Assembly: GCA_030278955.1 (NCBI GenBank)
Contig: JAOANR010000004.1
Location: forward strand, 60,825,541 to 60,889,540
Direction of reading: 5' to 3'
DNA from: Hygrophila difformis
Taxonomy: Eukaryota; Streptophyta; Magnoliopsida; Lamiales; Acanthaceae
Length of the DNA: 64,000 nt
Positions within the stretch are counted from its first letter, which is position 1. Each line of letters opens with the position of its first letter. The notes under the pieces were generated by a model. The model had not been told where the DNA came from. It saw nothing but the letters and a program-made list of their open reading frames with translations, and searched no databases. Shown here piece after piece: positions 1-12,020 of the stretch. The position numbers and the translations under genes were made by a program.

Positions 1-883
1 TAGCTTCACTTGACCTAAATCAATGCACTGCCGATGTCAATTCATTACTATTAAGATTTTCCAACAGCTTTACACGTAAAAGAAACTGTTAACCCTGTCT
101 CCATATATTTCCAGTTTGTTTCTTAATTATTTATCTGGTAGTATTGTTCTAACTTAAACCAATTTCTCAATCCCCCTTCGGACTTGTTCTCTTCAGTTAA
201 ACATCAAGTCATCAACATCCAAGGAGAGTCAATACTACAATTACCGTGCCGCTAAAAACTATCCCCATCATTTATTCAACACAAATCTCAATTTCGGTTT
301 ACATTAGAAGTCCATTGTAATTTCAGATTACACTTGCAGCATCATATAATATGGAATTGCTTCAATTTTAAGAGCAGCTTATAAATTCAGCAATACCAAA
401 CAATTTCAGTAAGCCCAATCTCAAATTAAGCAGACTGCAAAATGAGTGTACACGTATCTGATGTAGCCACATAAATCCACAGTTCCACCAGACCATCCCC
501 GAATTTTGTATCGTAAAATAAATCCCAGATCCATACATAAGAAGCTCATATATTCGGTCTTCCATTCCTCTCAAACCCCCAACTTTGTTTTGCTCCCCTT
601 TTCACCCTACACCCCCACCCAGAAATCTAGTACCGATTTCTCTGTCAAACCCATTTCATTAAACAGATCATATCTCAAAAATTCAACCGACAGCAGCACA
701 AAAGAACAAAAACAGAAAGGCAATTGGCTCTACCATGTCACGGGGAAAAAAAAAAATTACAAATCAACACCAGATACCAGACAATTCCTGCATTCATCAG
801 ACATTCACAAGAATCAAAAAGCGCCAGTAGGACAAACAACACCAACACCGACAACAAAGGCCCAAAAAATAGGTTCAAGAAAT
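1..883 (-). other. Intron 1 of the ERGIC3-type gene (partial)
   Basis: AT-rich sequence follows the GTATGT donor of the first exon and contains no second exon that I can recognise. The open frames seen here on either strand have no family features. The acceptor must lie beyond the left edge. Confidence 0.6.
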
Positions 884-889
884 ACATAC

Positions 890-1031
890 TGAACTCAGAG
901 ATGAAGAGCAAAGCAATGAAGATGGACGAGACGAGCGTGATAACCCCGCCGGAAAGAGTACGGCTGTAAAAATCCTCGTTGATTTTCGGATACGCATCTA
1001 AATTCCGCAGCCTGTTGAACACTTTATCCAT
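890..1031 (-). CDS. ERGIC3-type ER-Golgi intermediate compartment protein, first coding exon (partial gene)
   Basis: The exon runs from the ATG at 1031 down to a GTATGT donor that begins at 889. It encodes about 47 residues, opening with MDKVFNRLRNLDAYPK and continuing with NEDFYSRTLSGG and a hydrophobic stretch (VITLVSSIFIALLFI). This is the hallmark N-terminus of the ERGIC/Erv41-Erv46 family: a short cytosolic tail followed by the first of two membrane anchors. The family cycles between ER and Golgi in COPII/COPI vesicles as cargo receptors. The in-frame codons upstream (an ATG at 1073) do not resemble the family, so the inner ATG was chosen. The remaining exons lie beyond the left edge; no further family exon is visible in 1-883. 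Identity is from recalled family similarity. Confidence 0.85.
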
Positions 1032-2557
1032 TTTCCTACAACATAAAAAACAATTATTCTCCCCCCAATTCAATTACGCCCCTCCTCACCCCGAGGAATT
1101 CCAAATCTTCCCCTAGTTTTTGAGCAGCAACGACGATCGATTCCGAGGGCAACTGGGAAGAAGAATGGCCGGCACTCGGCAGCGGAGAAAAAAAATGATA
1201 CGAGGGTTTGACCGCTTACGGAATTTGTCTTACTGTTTTTGGACACCCATTTCCGTGATATTTATAGGTGTGCGAAAATGTAATGAAAAATTAACACACA
1301 CCCACAAGCTTCGATATTTCCTTGAGTATTTCTTTTTTCCTTGAAAATCAAAACTTGGAAGTTTGAAATGCAAAAAAGAAAGAAAAAAATTTGACTAAAG
1401 AAGACGACGCAAAAATCTCGGGAGTGTATTGAGATTCAATGAAGAACGTTCTTGTAATGATTCGGACCATGGAATTTGTAAGATATCCAGATTTAGTATT
1501 TTTGCTGCTCCGATTTCTATGTAGATTTCTATTCGATTTTTATGTAGATTTCTACTCTAAAAAAGGCACACTTTTCTTAAATTCATACCTTGCGATATTG
1601 ATTAAATTATTTTTGCTAGGTTTTTTATTTCACTTGAAATGATTGAGGCATAGTCATCATAAAAGGCTTTGATCACATCTATAATATAGTATTAGAAAAT
1701 TGAATATTTTCAAAATTAATAATATACACATTTGTTTGAAAAGGAGTTTACAAATTGTGCAATGAAATAGTAAATCAAGGGAAGAATCGTATGATTTATC
1801 TTATAAAGCTCTCCACCTTATATTAATGGCAGAAGTGAAGTATATACTAGTGGTCTTTGGGCAATCCGGTTTTTGTAATGTTATAACAATTGCCAGCAGG
1901 TGCAGGCAGAACTAAAAATGATGTGTAGCTCTTTGTAAAGTGATCTATAAGTATTATAAAGTGATGTATAGGCGGTAGTTTGTTTTTTTTATTAATTTTT
2001 TTGTTCATAACCTCCATCCAACATTTTTTTATACTCACATATCATTTCATATACACATACCCATCACTTTTGAATCTGCCAGCACCTAGAGGCCGCCATC
2101 ACCCAAACCATTTTCGTCTTTGGCCACTTCTTTTGACTGCATGAATTTCTCTGACGTATAATTAATAACGGCCTCTTTAACTAATATAGATTTTTGTTAA
2201 TTTCATTTCATCAATGTAAACAGAACAAACACTGTTCATATTTTCCGCTAACATTGAAAAGGTTTAGTGGTTTACCCATACTTAGACATTCTCAAAGGCT
2301 AACAAACTAATCTAATTCCTCCACTTTCGCCAAGCAGATAAATGACAGAGACAATTCTAAATCGAGTAAAAAAAGAAAAAATGACTAGCATTGAAAATTA
2401 CAGGGATGACAATTTAAGCTAAAAATAAGAAAACAATGAAGCATACAATACAAACCTTCTCTTTTTTACGACAGATTACAAAGCCAGATACAACCGTATG
2501 GATTTGGGGGCATTAAATACTACGCAATAGAGAAATTCTTGCTCTCAACGTTTGCAC
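1032..2557. other. Intergenic: ERGIC3-type 5' region and LNK 3' flank
   Basis: About 1.5 kb of AT-rich DNA between two genes on the minus strand. The part near 1032-1200 should hold the 5'UTR and promoter of the ERGIC3-type gene. A short imperfect direct repeat (TATGTAGATTTCTA) lies near 1517-1553. I see no coding capacity or clear mobile element. Confidence 0.5.
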
Positions 2558-5388
2558 TCAGCAGTTGGACACTTTCTCCAAGTCGGATGCAGTTTCTTCA
2601 CATAGAGATGAATTCTCAATCATTATGGGTGTACTTGTGATCGATCCACGTACCTAGTCATGTCAGAGGAAGGAAAAACAGAAGATAGCATTGTTAGCAG
2701 ATTGTATAAGCATTGCGTTCTTGTAACAAGACATAGGAAAGCATTTCGCTTAGAGTACCGCATTAGGCGATCTGAACGGCAGTGTGCCCCCAAGAGGTGT
2801 GGCAGATGATTCCGAAGGCCTGTGAAATAGAAGGTGTGCTATTGAACGGTCTATAGGATTCGTGTCTGTTTCCATGTCCATGAAACTGAGGAGCCAGAAG
2901 AGAATGTGAGTTGGAAAATGTGAATGGAAAAGAATGTGGGGGGTTTGATGAACATTGATCATTGCAGCATAAGAAAGCAGAAAAAAACTAGGGATTAGGT
3001 AACATACTTGTTTGTTCCATTGGGCATGAATGCTCCGCTGGCATCCTGTTCAGGCCCACAACCAGCATGGAAGTTTGCACGGTTATGTCTTTGTTCAGCA
3101 CTCCGAGCCAGACGATATAAACTGTCCCTAATGCATAACTTGGTTCTCAAATCCAACTAATTAATCCAAGAACCACCATAGTTAGTATCAATCCATTAGA
3201 AGCGCATTAGCATTTGCAACACCAAAAGTCTAACTTCAGAAGAGGACATTGATATTTTGAATACAAAAACAGTTGTGTGTTAGCTCAACTTTTGTGCATT
3301 TTCAGTGTAATGATGTAACCTTCTGCTGAACTGGAATGCACATTGAGGAATCTATTCATGCTCGAGTTCAGTTAGATCCTTGTAACAATTCACTTAGTTG
3401 TCAGTTGTCACATTATGAAAGTAATCATGCTAAATACAATTATCCGCCCCCCTTCAGCAGGTGCCTGGGAAGCGCTATCAAATGAACTTAATGATTATAG
3501 AATACAAAAATGAAGACCATGTATTCGAACTAAGAAATGAAGACCATGTAAACAGGAAACAATTTCAGGAGCCGGGAAGCCACTCATGGCACCTGTAGCT
3601 TGGTTTGTTGCAAACAGTTACAGTAAATAAGATTTACAAATGATTTGGACAACTTATCTAAAATTATGAAGTAAAAGCACACATCAATTTATACATTAAA
3701 CCCCTCACTGGATGAGGCATGTAGAATGAGCTTACGCTTCATTAATGTGAGATAGAGCACCTTTTAGAAGTAGAGAATATAATGCAAAGCTTGACTCCCA
3801 TCTCCAACTCAATGCGGACAATTTCATGCAAACCACATCGAGCCCATTTTTTAATGATAATGGCACTATGGCACAAAAGCAACAAACCTGCAATACCCCA
3901 TGCAAACAAATAGAACCTAGTTACCTAGATCCTACACAACTCATTATTAGGTGTAGATTTTGCGGTTTTGCCCATTATTGACAAGTTTTGTGGTGCCCCA
4001 GTTGAACAATATGCAATTAGAAAGATAAAAATGGTTGTAGCAGTGTATAGGAGGGTATTATACCTGTTCCATAACAAGCTGGAGCTGGTGAAAACTAGCA
4101 GCTTCCAGTGAAATATCACCCATGCCAGAACTTATGGATGAGCTTTCTTGTATAGTGGAGGATTCTAGTTCCCCAGGGATCACAAGGCTGACCCCTTCAA
4201 CATCACTATGTTTCTCCACTTTATCCCCATAAGATTGGACCTGTTTCCCTAATAAGCCAGGATTGGTTGTAGCTGCCTGCACTGTTGCACTTTGTTTTTT
4301 CAGATTGCTACTGACAGAAGATCGACTTCCTTGACGAGTAAGTAGCTTTTCTCTTTTTCCACTGCCAACTGCAGTTACCTTATATTGGGAGTCATGAGAA
4401 TCCATCATTTGTAATTGATTGGGTACGCGAGATGTATCTCTTGGGGAAGGGAATGCCACATCATTTGTCTCCGGTTTGACAGGAGAAAGTGTTGGGTATA
4501 CAGAAGTCAAAACAGATAAGTGACTGTTATCTGAATGAGTATACGAGAGAGGATTCTGTAAATAACTAGAGGAATTTGGACTCAGACATTGTCTTTGCAG
4601 TGTAGCCTGGTCAGGCACGCCCTCAGATTCCATCTGCACTACTTCCTTTAACTGGTTATTCATGTAACTGATACCCTCATTAAGGAAGTACGGATCTTTC
4701 CTTTTCCCCAAAGACTGATCCTGTAGCTTGAATTGCTTCTTACTCTCATTAATCTGCCAAGCACAGAAAACAAAAGTTAAAAGTGAAACCCATGATTTTG
4801 AAAAATGAAAAATAAATACACGCATATAAGTTCAACCTAGATAGAGCTATAATAATTTTTTGTGTTCATGTCCAAAACCTTTCCAAACATACCAACATAC
4901 CTCAGTTAAGAAGAGCATATCCCAAATACTGAAATGGAAGTTCAAGAAATTTTATGGAATTAAAGCAATGATACGAAGGGTAGATCCAAATTCACCTGTT
5001 CTTTGAGGATAAGCCCCTCTGGTTCATCGGCCATAACAGATTCATTCGCAAAAGACATAAAAGGATCAGACTTCCCAGAGGTCCAAGAATTGTCTTTGTA
5101 ACTCATATGTGTAGTTGTAGCAGCAGAATCATTGATAGAGTAGTTCTTTAAGGAGTCCTGACTTGCTGATACTTTCTCCACCACATTTGTTTCTGGACTT
5201 GGAATCTTGAAATCAGACCTAAGTCCATCTCCTGATCCTTCTGTGTTCACAGATGTTAACCAGCCTAACTCATCTTCTTTACTGGTTCCAAGACCAAAAG
5301 TTGAATCACAACTCCTGCAAGAACAAGCACACACGCATTAGTACTAACCTTTTGTCATTGTTGTGTTCTTTTACTTCTTTTTTTTTTT

Positions 5389-5419
<31 letters not shown>

Positions 5420-6831
5420 TGGGGGCTCAAGAAAGGAAGCCTCACTAATGAGAACACTTCAGCATTACCTGAACATCCTGTCAACATCTTCGAAGTTTTC
5501 TATTTCGGGCAAATCATAATACAAAAAATCACTTGCATCCTTGTCCTCTGTGCTCCCAGAGAAGTTAAAATTATTCCTTGAGCAGGATATGTCACTAATA
5601 GGATAACTTAAAGAACTTTTATCAACTGCCGCGATCTTCTCGCCAAGCAGGGAATCACTGACACCAAATTCACTACTACTCTTCTCTGTATTATTGTTGT
5701 GGATGGCATGACTTGGCAATGTGCTATTCTCAGAGGCTACATTTGATGATGCTTTAATCGAGTCACTGTCAGAGGGAAGTACACCACAAGGTGTATGGGA
5801 CCAAGACCCATTTTCCAGCATTGAATTCCTCCTGTCACTCGCAGCTGACAAGCCCCTTTCTTCTCTGGGCTGATCAACATATCCCATAGTAGGTCTATCT
5901 TCAGTATTACTCAGAATACCAGTTATTTTCTGCTGAGATTTTTTGTGATTATCATCAGGCCAATCAAAATCAGTTGAGGGTACCAAATGATCATCACCGT
6001 GTTCAAAGTAATCCAAAACTAGGTCTTCAAACTGTAACAGCAGTTACGTAATTTTAGCTGTAGTAACTGCATGGTATCCTTCCAAAAAAATGAGTCAAAC
6101 AATACAGAAGCATGAAAATTACAGCTAACCGCTAAGAACAAATATCTCATGTGTGATGGAATCATACAGTCCAATTATGTAATATAAACCTTGTGAGGTC
6201 CAATCCAAACCTAGAAGAAGAATATCAAATAAGCAACTGTTTAAGCCTTTTAACTTTCATTTCAACTTTCAGATATAAAAATTATCTTTACTAAAAAAAT
6301 TACAGGATCCCGAATTAGCCTTCAGACAACATCTTCAATTTCAAAGGATAGCAGGCATCAACAGACTATGAATGGCCAAAACTGTCCATATGCAACATTT
6401 TCAAAGGCAGAGTTGACAGGTGCAAGCTAGAAAAGGGCTTGAAGCTAGATAAATCAGGCAGTTTAATTTAACAGTCCAAAAACGAAAGTATGGTATTCTA
6501 TGAATTCTGCATAAAATTCACTATGCCCTAAAACATCTGGTCTATGCTCAATGGTTTAATCAAAAACATGTAGCCACACATGCATGCAAAGCTTGGACCA
6601 CAGAACATTAGAGCAGTTTTCACTAAATTTCCGTACATGTGGCAATGCACTAAATAAATAATTAAAGTGCACACTATACTTCAATGGAACAGATCCAAAT
6701 CTTCTCCTGGTATGTAGCAGAGCAACCAAGAATATGGCATGATGAAGCCGGTGATATCCCCGAGATAAGTTTTTTAGTAAAATGACATTTGAGAAAAGAG
6801 AGCTCACCTCAAACGTGCACAACTCTGACAT
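2558..6831 (-). CDS. LNK1: LNK1/LNK2-family night light-inducible clock-regulated coactivator
   Basis: Seven coding exons join in phase to 655 aa: 6831-6808, 6031-5469, 5314-4996, 4753-4064, 3156-3008, 2885-2759, 2653-2558. The N-terminus MSELCTFE joins FEDLVLDYFEHGDDHLVP, like the LNK start with its acidic DDH-VP motif. NFEDVDRMFR (about residues 187-196) joins SCDSTFGLGTSKEDELGW across an intron, a family signature. The C-terminus holds SLGKRKDPYFLNEGISYMN, DISLEAASFHQLQLVMEQ, LDLRTKLCIRDSLYRLARSA and NPIDRSIAHLLFHRPSESS. LNK proteins lack a DNA-binding domain; they are nuclear coactivators recruited by RVE8-type MYB factors to afternoon clock genes such as PRR5 and TOC1. The last exon (ending SDLEKVSNC) was found by phase and is less certain: reading through the exon-6 donor would stop after two codons. 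LNK1 is favoured over LNK2 by the MSEL start. Confidence 0.87.
5378..5425. repeat. T21-G21 homopolymer junction inside a LNK intron
   Basis: A run of 21 T (5378-5398) is followed directly by 21 G (5399-5419), a T and five more G, in the intron between LNK exons 2 and 3. On the gene strand this reads C21-A21 about 64 bases upstream of the acceptor. Runs of this kind are prone to polymerase slippage and assembly error, so the exact lengths are unreliable. Confidence 0.85.
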
Positions 6832-7466
6832 TATATTAACCCGCACCCAAACTGTATGAAGCTTTTTTCATGTTTATGTACAAAAATTCTTCTTTCACCT
6901 CCGATCAGAAAATCCACAAGACAAACAAGCAAACACAAAAGTATTAGAAACCAATAACAGCAGACTTAACAAGCAAATTAAAACTCGACCATATAGGCTA
7001 GCACCAGTAAAGTCACATATATTCCCTTCTTAATGGAAAATGGCAGTTATATGAAACCATAGGAAATCACAGGACAAATAATCAAATTCAACACTAACAG
7101 AGGGACCTTGAAATGGATTCAGAAAGCATTTACTAAAATACTTATAGACAAACCAAGTCAAGTTTCTTCATCATGAAGTCAAATCTCTTAAATCCTTAAA
7201 GCGGCAACAACAAACGAGGGGGGGAAAAATAATTTTTCAACACAACAAAACTATCAAAATTAAACATGGATCCAACAGTTCACCCAACTCATCTGATACC
7301 TCCTAAATCAATGAAATTTCATCTTTTTTCCAGTTTTCCTTTCAATGGAAACGAAAAATAAAATTTAAAAACTTCACAAACTCAAAGTTTCGATCTACAT
7401 CAAATCCATAATCAAAAACGATCAGCGAAGCTAAACAGAGTCATCACTGAACCAAATGAAGCTCAC

Positions 7467-7640
7467 CGGAAAACCCGTGTAAACGCCGAAAATACCCCCA
7501 AAAATACTGAAAACAACCGCAAAACTGAAATCCGCAGCAAGCAGAAGCAAAAGACAGGAGAGGCGGGCAGCAACCCCTAGCAGTGATTCCTCGGAGGCAC
7601 GAATCTGGGATGTTCTGGAAAGATGTATGGCAAAATCGGC
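7467..7640 (-). other. Probable non-coding 5'UTR exon of the LNK gene
   Basis: A GTGAGC donor at 7466-7461 on the minus strand follows sequence with leader composition. A matching acceptor (TTCATACAG) lies just upstream of the LNK start codon near 6850. The intron (about 0.6 kb) would sit wholly in the 5'UTR, as is common for LNK genes. The upstream edge of the exon is a guess. Confidence 0.45.
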
Positions 7641-7716
7641 TTTTGGGAATGAGCTCTGGCGGAGAAATTTTCTCTGAAGGAATAATAATTATTGTTTATT
7701 TTTATTATTTTGGGAA

Positions 7717-7753
7717 AATGAATAAATAGGAGTCACGGAGGAATTGCCACGTG
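7717..7753 (-). promoter_or_regulatory. G-box (CACGTG) and TATA-like motif in the LNK promoter
   Basis: A perfect palindromic G-box in the context GCCACGTGGGC lies at 7748-7753, about 20 bases upstream (minus strand) of a TATTTATTC TATA-like stretch at about 7719-7727. G-boxes bind bZIP and bHLH (HY5/PIF) factors and are common in light- and clock-controlled promoters, fitting a light-induced LNK gene. The motif is seen; its function is inferred. Confidence 0.55.
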
Positions 7754-8013
7754 GGCAGAAGATGAACACGGGCGGCAAGAGTATCAAACTGGTGGACGCT
7801 AAAGCCTTGGAGAGATACGATCAGTTTCAGCGATCTCATTGGTCCACGTCTGGTTGGTGTATTGGGCCGTATATACTTGATTCCCGGAGGTTGGGGGGTT
7901 CCTCTTGGCTCGGGGAGGGCAAACTCGGTATTTCGGAGGATGGTAGGTTCAGCTTCGGGTCGTTATCTTTTAAAAAAATGGAAAAAGTAAGAATGCAAAT
8001 CAAATTCCTTTTA

Positions 8014-8090
8014 TAATTGTGTGTCATGGGTTCCCACCACCCCTTTCTAAGCCTTCAATGGCTCCTCTAAAAAAAAAAATTCTCATCATT
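8014..8090 (+). mobile_element. Truncated SINE 3' part with poly(A)
   Basis: The segment TTGTGTGTCATGGGTTCCC at about 8016 and its downstream CACC resemble the 3' half of the SINE at 30845-30992 (TTGTGTGTCATTGGCTTCC). It ends in an A-run at about 8070. Directly after it, the motif ATTCTCATCATTT occurs twice (near 8079 and 8107) with an A-rich spacer. No box A or B is present. Confidence is limited because the similarity is short. Confidence 0.4.
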
Positions 8091-8122
8091 TATCAAGCAA
8101 AAAAAAATTCTCATCATTTGTA

Positions 8123-8382
8123 TACTTCCTCCGTCGCACTATTTTTATTACAGACCCACCCAGTACGTACGCAGATATATATTTTTAACAGTTAATAACT
8201 TAAATTATGTACAACAAAAAATTATAAAAAATTAATTATCTAAAATTATAAAATTAGACGAATTTAACAAAATCTCATTTGAATATGTTTTTTCTTACAT
8301 AGCTATTATAAAAATTCAAATCAAAATTAAACAGTAAAAAGTACAAAAAACATCCATAACAAATATACTGAGACCGAGGTAC
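8123..8382. mobile_element. Stowaway-like MITE (degenerate TIRs)
   Basis: The left end TACTTCCTCCGTCGC and the right end ACCGAGGTAC are inverted relatives of the CTCCCTCCGTCCC Stowaway terminus, flanked by TA. The interior (GACGAATTTAACAAAATCTC) matches the interiors of the other copies in this window. It carries no coding sequence and would be mobilised by Tc1/mariner transposase. Confidence 0.7.
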
Positions 8383-8405
8383 TACTACCCATTATCCATT
8401 TCCTA

Positions 8406-8475
8406 AACCCCGTATAAATAATTTTTTTTTGCTGAACAAGCTATACAGGCTAGGAATAACCCCGTATAAATAATT
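8406..8475 (-). mobile_element. Minimal retroposon insertion with 18-bp target-site duplication
   Basis: The 18-base sequence AACCCCGTATAAATAATT occurs at 8406-8423 and again at 8458-8475. Between them lie only 34 bases: a T-run then GCTGAACAAGCTATACAGGC and seven more bases. On the minus strand this is a short 3' end (CTGTATAGCTTGTTCAGC) plus poly(A). Similar 3' ends occur at about 30966 and 53015, so this is an extremely 5'-truncated member of the same retroposon family. Confidence 0.75.
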
Positions 8476-8559
8476 GTTCAATAAAAAAAATAATGGTTTT
8501 TCAATTCAAAAATATGTAGGAATTTGTGATGAATACCATGAGCGATAATAAAGATTAGT

Positions 8560-11500
8560 TTTTTATTTTTTTTGACAAGCCGAAGCCAGGAAAGAAAGAA
8601 GAAAAAATAATGAAAAAAGGAAAAAAAAAAGCAACAAAACTAGATTCTGGGGAACCAAACGCCAGCCTCGTCAGCCGCCAATTCCCCACTCACAAAGTCC
8701 GGCGGGAAGGCCCATGTAGTGTAGAACTCTTCAATTGAAGCACCATGCTTGGCTAAACAATCTGCGACACGATTACCTTCTCTCAGAACATGATGAATCC
8801 GACATTCATCAAAGGCCATCCTATGCTCATTTATCTTCAGAATAATAGGAGAAAAAGGGTGGAAATGGTCAGAATTGTTAATCAAGCCAATAGAGATTCT
8901 AGAGTCTGAATAGCACACACTTTACTGATCCCCATCCTTTTCACGAAAGCAAGCCCCTCCGCGAGAGCAGATAACTCAGCAAAGGTATTCGAAGCAATAC
9001 CCAGAAAGCCACTCCCCCCTCCAAGCCAATGGCCACTAACATCTCTAACCACAAAGCCATAGCCCGAACGACCGGGGTTACCAATCGAGCTGCCGTCAAC
9101 ATGGAGGATAGTGTCAGCTCCCCCAATCATATTCCAGTGAACAAGGCGCAAGGGCCGATCGATCGAGGCAGCCGATGAATGAGCTTGCTGCAGATCATGG
9201 TTAGTGCAGTAGATATTCCTTGTCAGGTACCAAGTAGACTGATTTTTGCCATAAAAGATCCGACTATTACGCTCCAGCCAAACAATCCAGCAAGTAACAA
9301 TAAATATGCTTCCAAAAGCATTAACCATTCCGTGCAAGAAGTGGCGAATATCCGCCTTCGGAATGAGATGGCAGTCATTGGGAATATCAATGCGGACAGC
9401 AGCCCAAACTTGACGAACCCAGGGGCAGTAAAAAATACAATGATACCACGTCTCAACTTCCACCCCACAAAGCGTACAAAGAGGAGAGGACGCCATGCGA
9501 CGATCATAACGAAGCCCGTTCACAGGGAGCGAACCATGGGCAATTAACCAAAGGAAAAAACAATATTTTTCCGGGTATGTAGCAGACCACATCCATTTCC
9601 AGCTACCAACATGATCAACCTCTTTAATTAAGAAATCATAAGCGGATTTGACAGAGTAGAGACCTGAAGTATTACCTGTCCATATCCACATGTCCTTGGC
9701 AGCCGCATGAATAGGTGGTGGGGGGATCCACAGATTTCGTCCAAGATGACTGGTGGAACTTGGGTGTAGACCGAGTCCCAATTCCAATTGCCTTCCCGAA
9801 TAACATCCTTCAATTTGAGGTGTAAGTCTTGAGTAGCCACAAAAGGCATCTTCGGGCCCAATTGATCATCCTTCCACCAACGAGAAAACCAAAGGGAAAT
9901 CTCACCACTGCCAACTCTAAGAGAGTAACCGTCTCTCAGCAATGGAGAAATTTTTTGGAATATGCGGAGCACTGCGGAGCGCCCTACAGGCCTGGTTGAC
10001 AAGAGGATGTTATCACAGGTCTGCCTCCCTGGTATATTCTTTACCCAAAGTTTGTTATGGGAATGAAGAGCTCCCCAAAGAAGTTTACCCAAGAGGGCAA
10101 TGTTCATCAATCTAGCACGACGGAGGCCCAAGCCACCTGATCGTTTAGGCATGGCAACCTTGTCCCAACTAACAAGGTGAATCCCTTTCCCAAGCCTGTC
10201 CTTCCAGAGGAATCTGTTAATTCTTCTATCAATAGCCGAACAAACTGATTCCGGAAGCCAATGAAGCTGCATGAAGTATGTTGGAATAGCAGCTAGAACC
10301 GCCCGGCATAGAGTAAGCCTACCTGCTTTATTTAATAATTTACTCGCCCATCCTTCCAAGCATGCATCCATTTTGTCCAAGATAAGGGAGAATGCAGTTG
10401 CACGAGGCCTGCCAGATATCATATGAAAGCCCAGGTAAACACCCATACTGTCCACAACTGGAATAGAAAGAGTTGCTTGTATCCAATCCTTGTCTGCACC
10501 AGAGACCGAGGGAGGAATGTAAATAGAGGATTTTTCCAGATTTAACATAAGCTCTGATCGTCGCCCAAATATATCTAGCACAGATTTAATAGATTGAATG
10601 CTCTGGCGATCCATTTTGGAACATAAGATAAGATCGTCTGCAAAGAGAATGTGGGAGATCCCGGTTCCATTCGAATGCAACCAAATAGGGTGCCACCTAC
10701 CATCCTCCACAAGCTTGCTTACCATAAGTGAGAGCTTCTCCATGACAATGAGGAAGAGATAAGGAGAGATAGGATCCCCTAGTCTCAACCCCTTTTCTGG
10801 CTTAAATTTCTCAAGAGCATGCCGATTCCATAACACTGAAAACGAAGAGGAGGAGACACACATCATGATTAACTCCACAAAAGCAGGAGGAAACCCAAGT
10901 TCTTTGAGACACTCCTCCAAGAATTCCCAATTGACATTGTCATATGCTTTCGCAATGTCAATCTTGAGCACAACAACTTTCATTCGGTTTTGGGATCCGG
11001 ACAGGTAACTCATAATTTCCTGCAACATTACAGCATTATCGACGGACCCCCTGCCTGGGAGGAAAGCACTCTGATTGGAAGATATGCAATCTTGCAGAAT
11101 AGGCCTGACTATATTAACCAACACTTTGGTCAATATTTTATAGATCACATTACAAAGTGTTATGGGACGAAAATCCTTAAAGCAAGTAGGCGAAGGCACC
11201 TTAGGGATTAAACAGATGAAAGCTTTAGTAAGGGAATAGGGGAAGGTCCGCTGCTCCATCATAATTTTCAACGAGTTCACAACTGAAGGCCCAATCACAC
11301 TCCAATAATATTTATAAAAATAAGCCGGGAATCCGTCCGGGCCTGGGGAGGAGAAGCCATTCATTTCTGTAACCACAGTGGCAACCTCCTCTTCTGAACA
11401 GGTATCCAAGAGTTTGCTGGTAGCATTAACAGAAAGAGGCTGAAATTTAACCATCAAATCCGGATTATTCAGAGATTGATCACTCACTAATGCTAAATCG

Positions 11501-11775
11501 ATAGACTTAGCAAAGGCATTCTGAAAATAAGTACGAGCCTCCTGACGCATCTCATTCTCGTCTTCACACCAACGGCCATCCGAGAGGACAACACCATGAA
11601 TGCGAGACCGATGCCTGCGTATTTTCGTTTTGGCATGGAAATACGAAGTATTACGGTCCCCTCGGCGAACCCATTTATCCTTCGCTCTCTGGAACCAATA
11701 AAGTTCTTCCTGGCTGAGAATAGAATCATACTCTTTTTTCAATTGCGTTTTATTGAACTTACTTTCATACACTAT
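8560..11775 (-). mobile_element. L1-type LINE, 5'-truncated, frameshifted ORF2
   Basis: The minus strand carries most of a plant LINE ORF2 in three overlapping frames (11772-9628, 9787-8882, 8918-8640). The reverse transcriptase is recognisable by SSNQSAFLPGRGSVDNAV, GLRLGDPISPYLFLIVMEKL and FADDLILCSKMD (the FADD form of the catalytic box). A zinc-binding RVT region follows (ASSPLCTLCGVEVETWYHCI), then an RNase H-like domain (LHVDGSSIGNPGRSGYG). The upstream endonuclease domain is absent, so the copy is 5'-truncated. One frameshift sits near the G-run at 9717-9726, another near 8910. An A-rich 3' tail corresponds to the T-run at about 8559-8573. I found no convincing target-site duplication. 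It cannot encode an intact protein. Confidence 0.92.
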
Positions 11776-12020
11776 AATTTTAGTTACAGATTTAAATTAT
11801 TTTAAAATTTAATAAACCGGTATTTAATTTTATAAATATCAAATAATTTTCCAGTTAATATACTAGGTTTATATTATAATCCATTTTTCAGTTTAGATTG
11901 ACACGAGCTTTATGAAGACACAATAATATTAGTGATATTATATTACCATGAACAAGTTGCATATGCATCGGAATAAAATAGTTCAGGAGTGAGGGAGGAA
12001 TCACTGCTAATTACCGAATG
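11776..12020. other. AT-rich intergenic DNA between LINE and SINE
   Basis: AT-rich sequence flanking the LINE 5' breakpoint. I see no gene and no clear element. Confidence 0.5.

Noticed and set aside
7744..8016. 90-aa plus-strand frame upstream of LNK
   Set aside because: Lies in the LNK promoter, runs into a SINE-like tail, and has no recognisable domain.
10990..11211. Plus-strand frame inside the LINE
   Set aside because: Antisense of the reverse transcriptase region.
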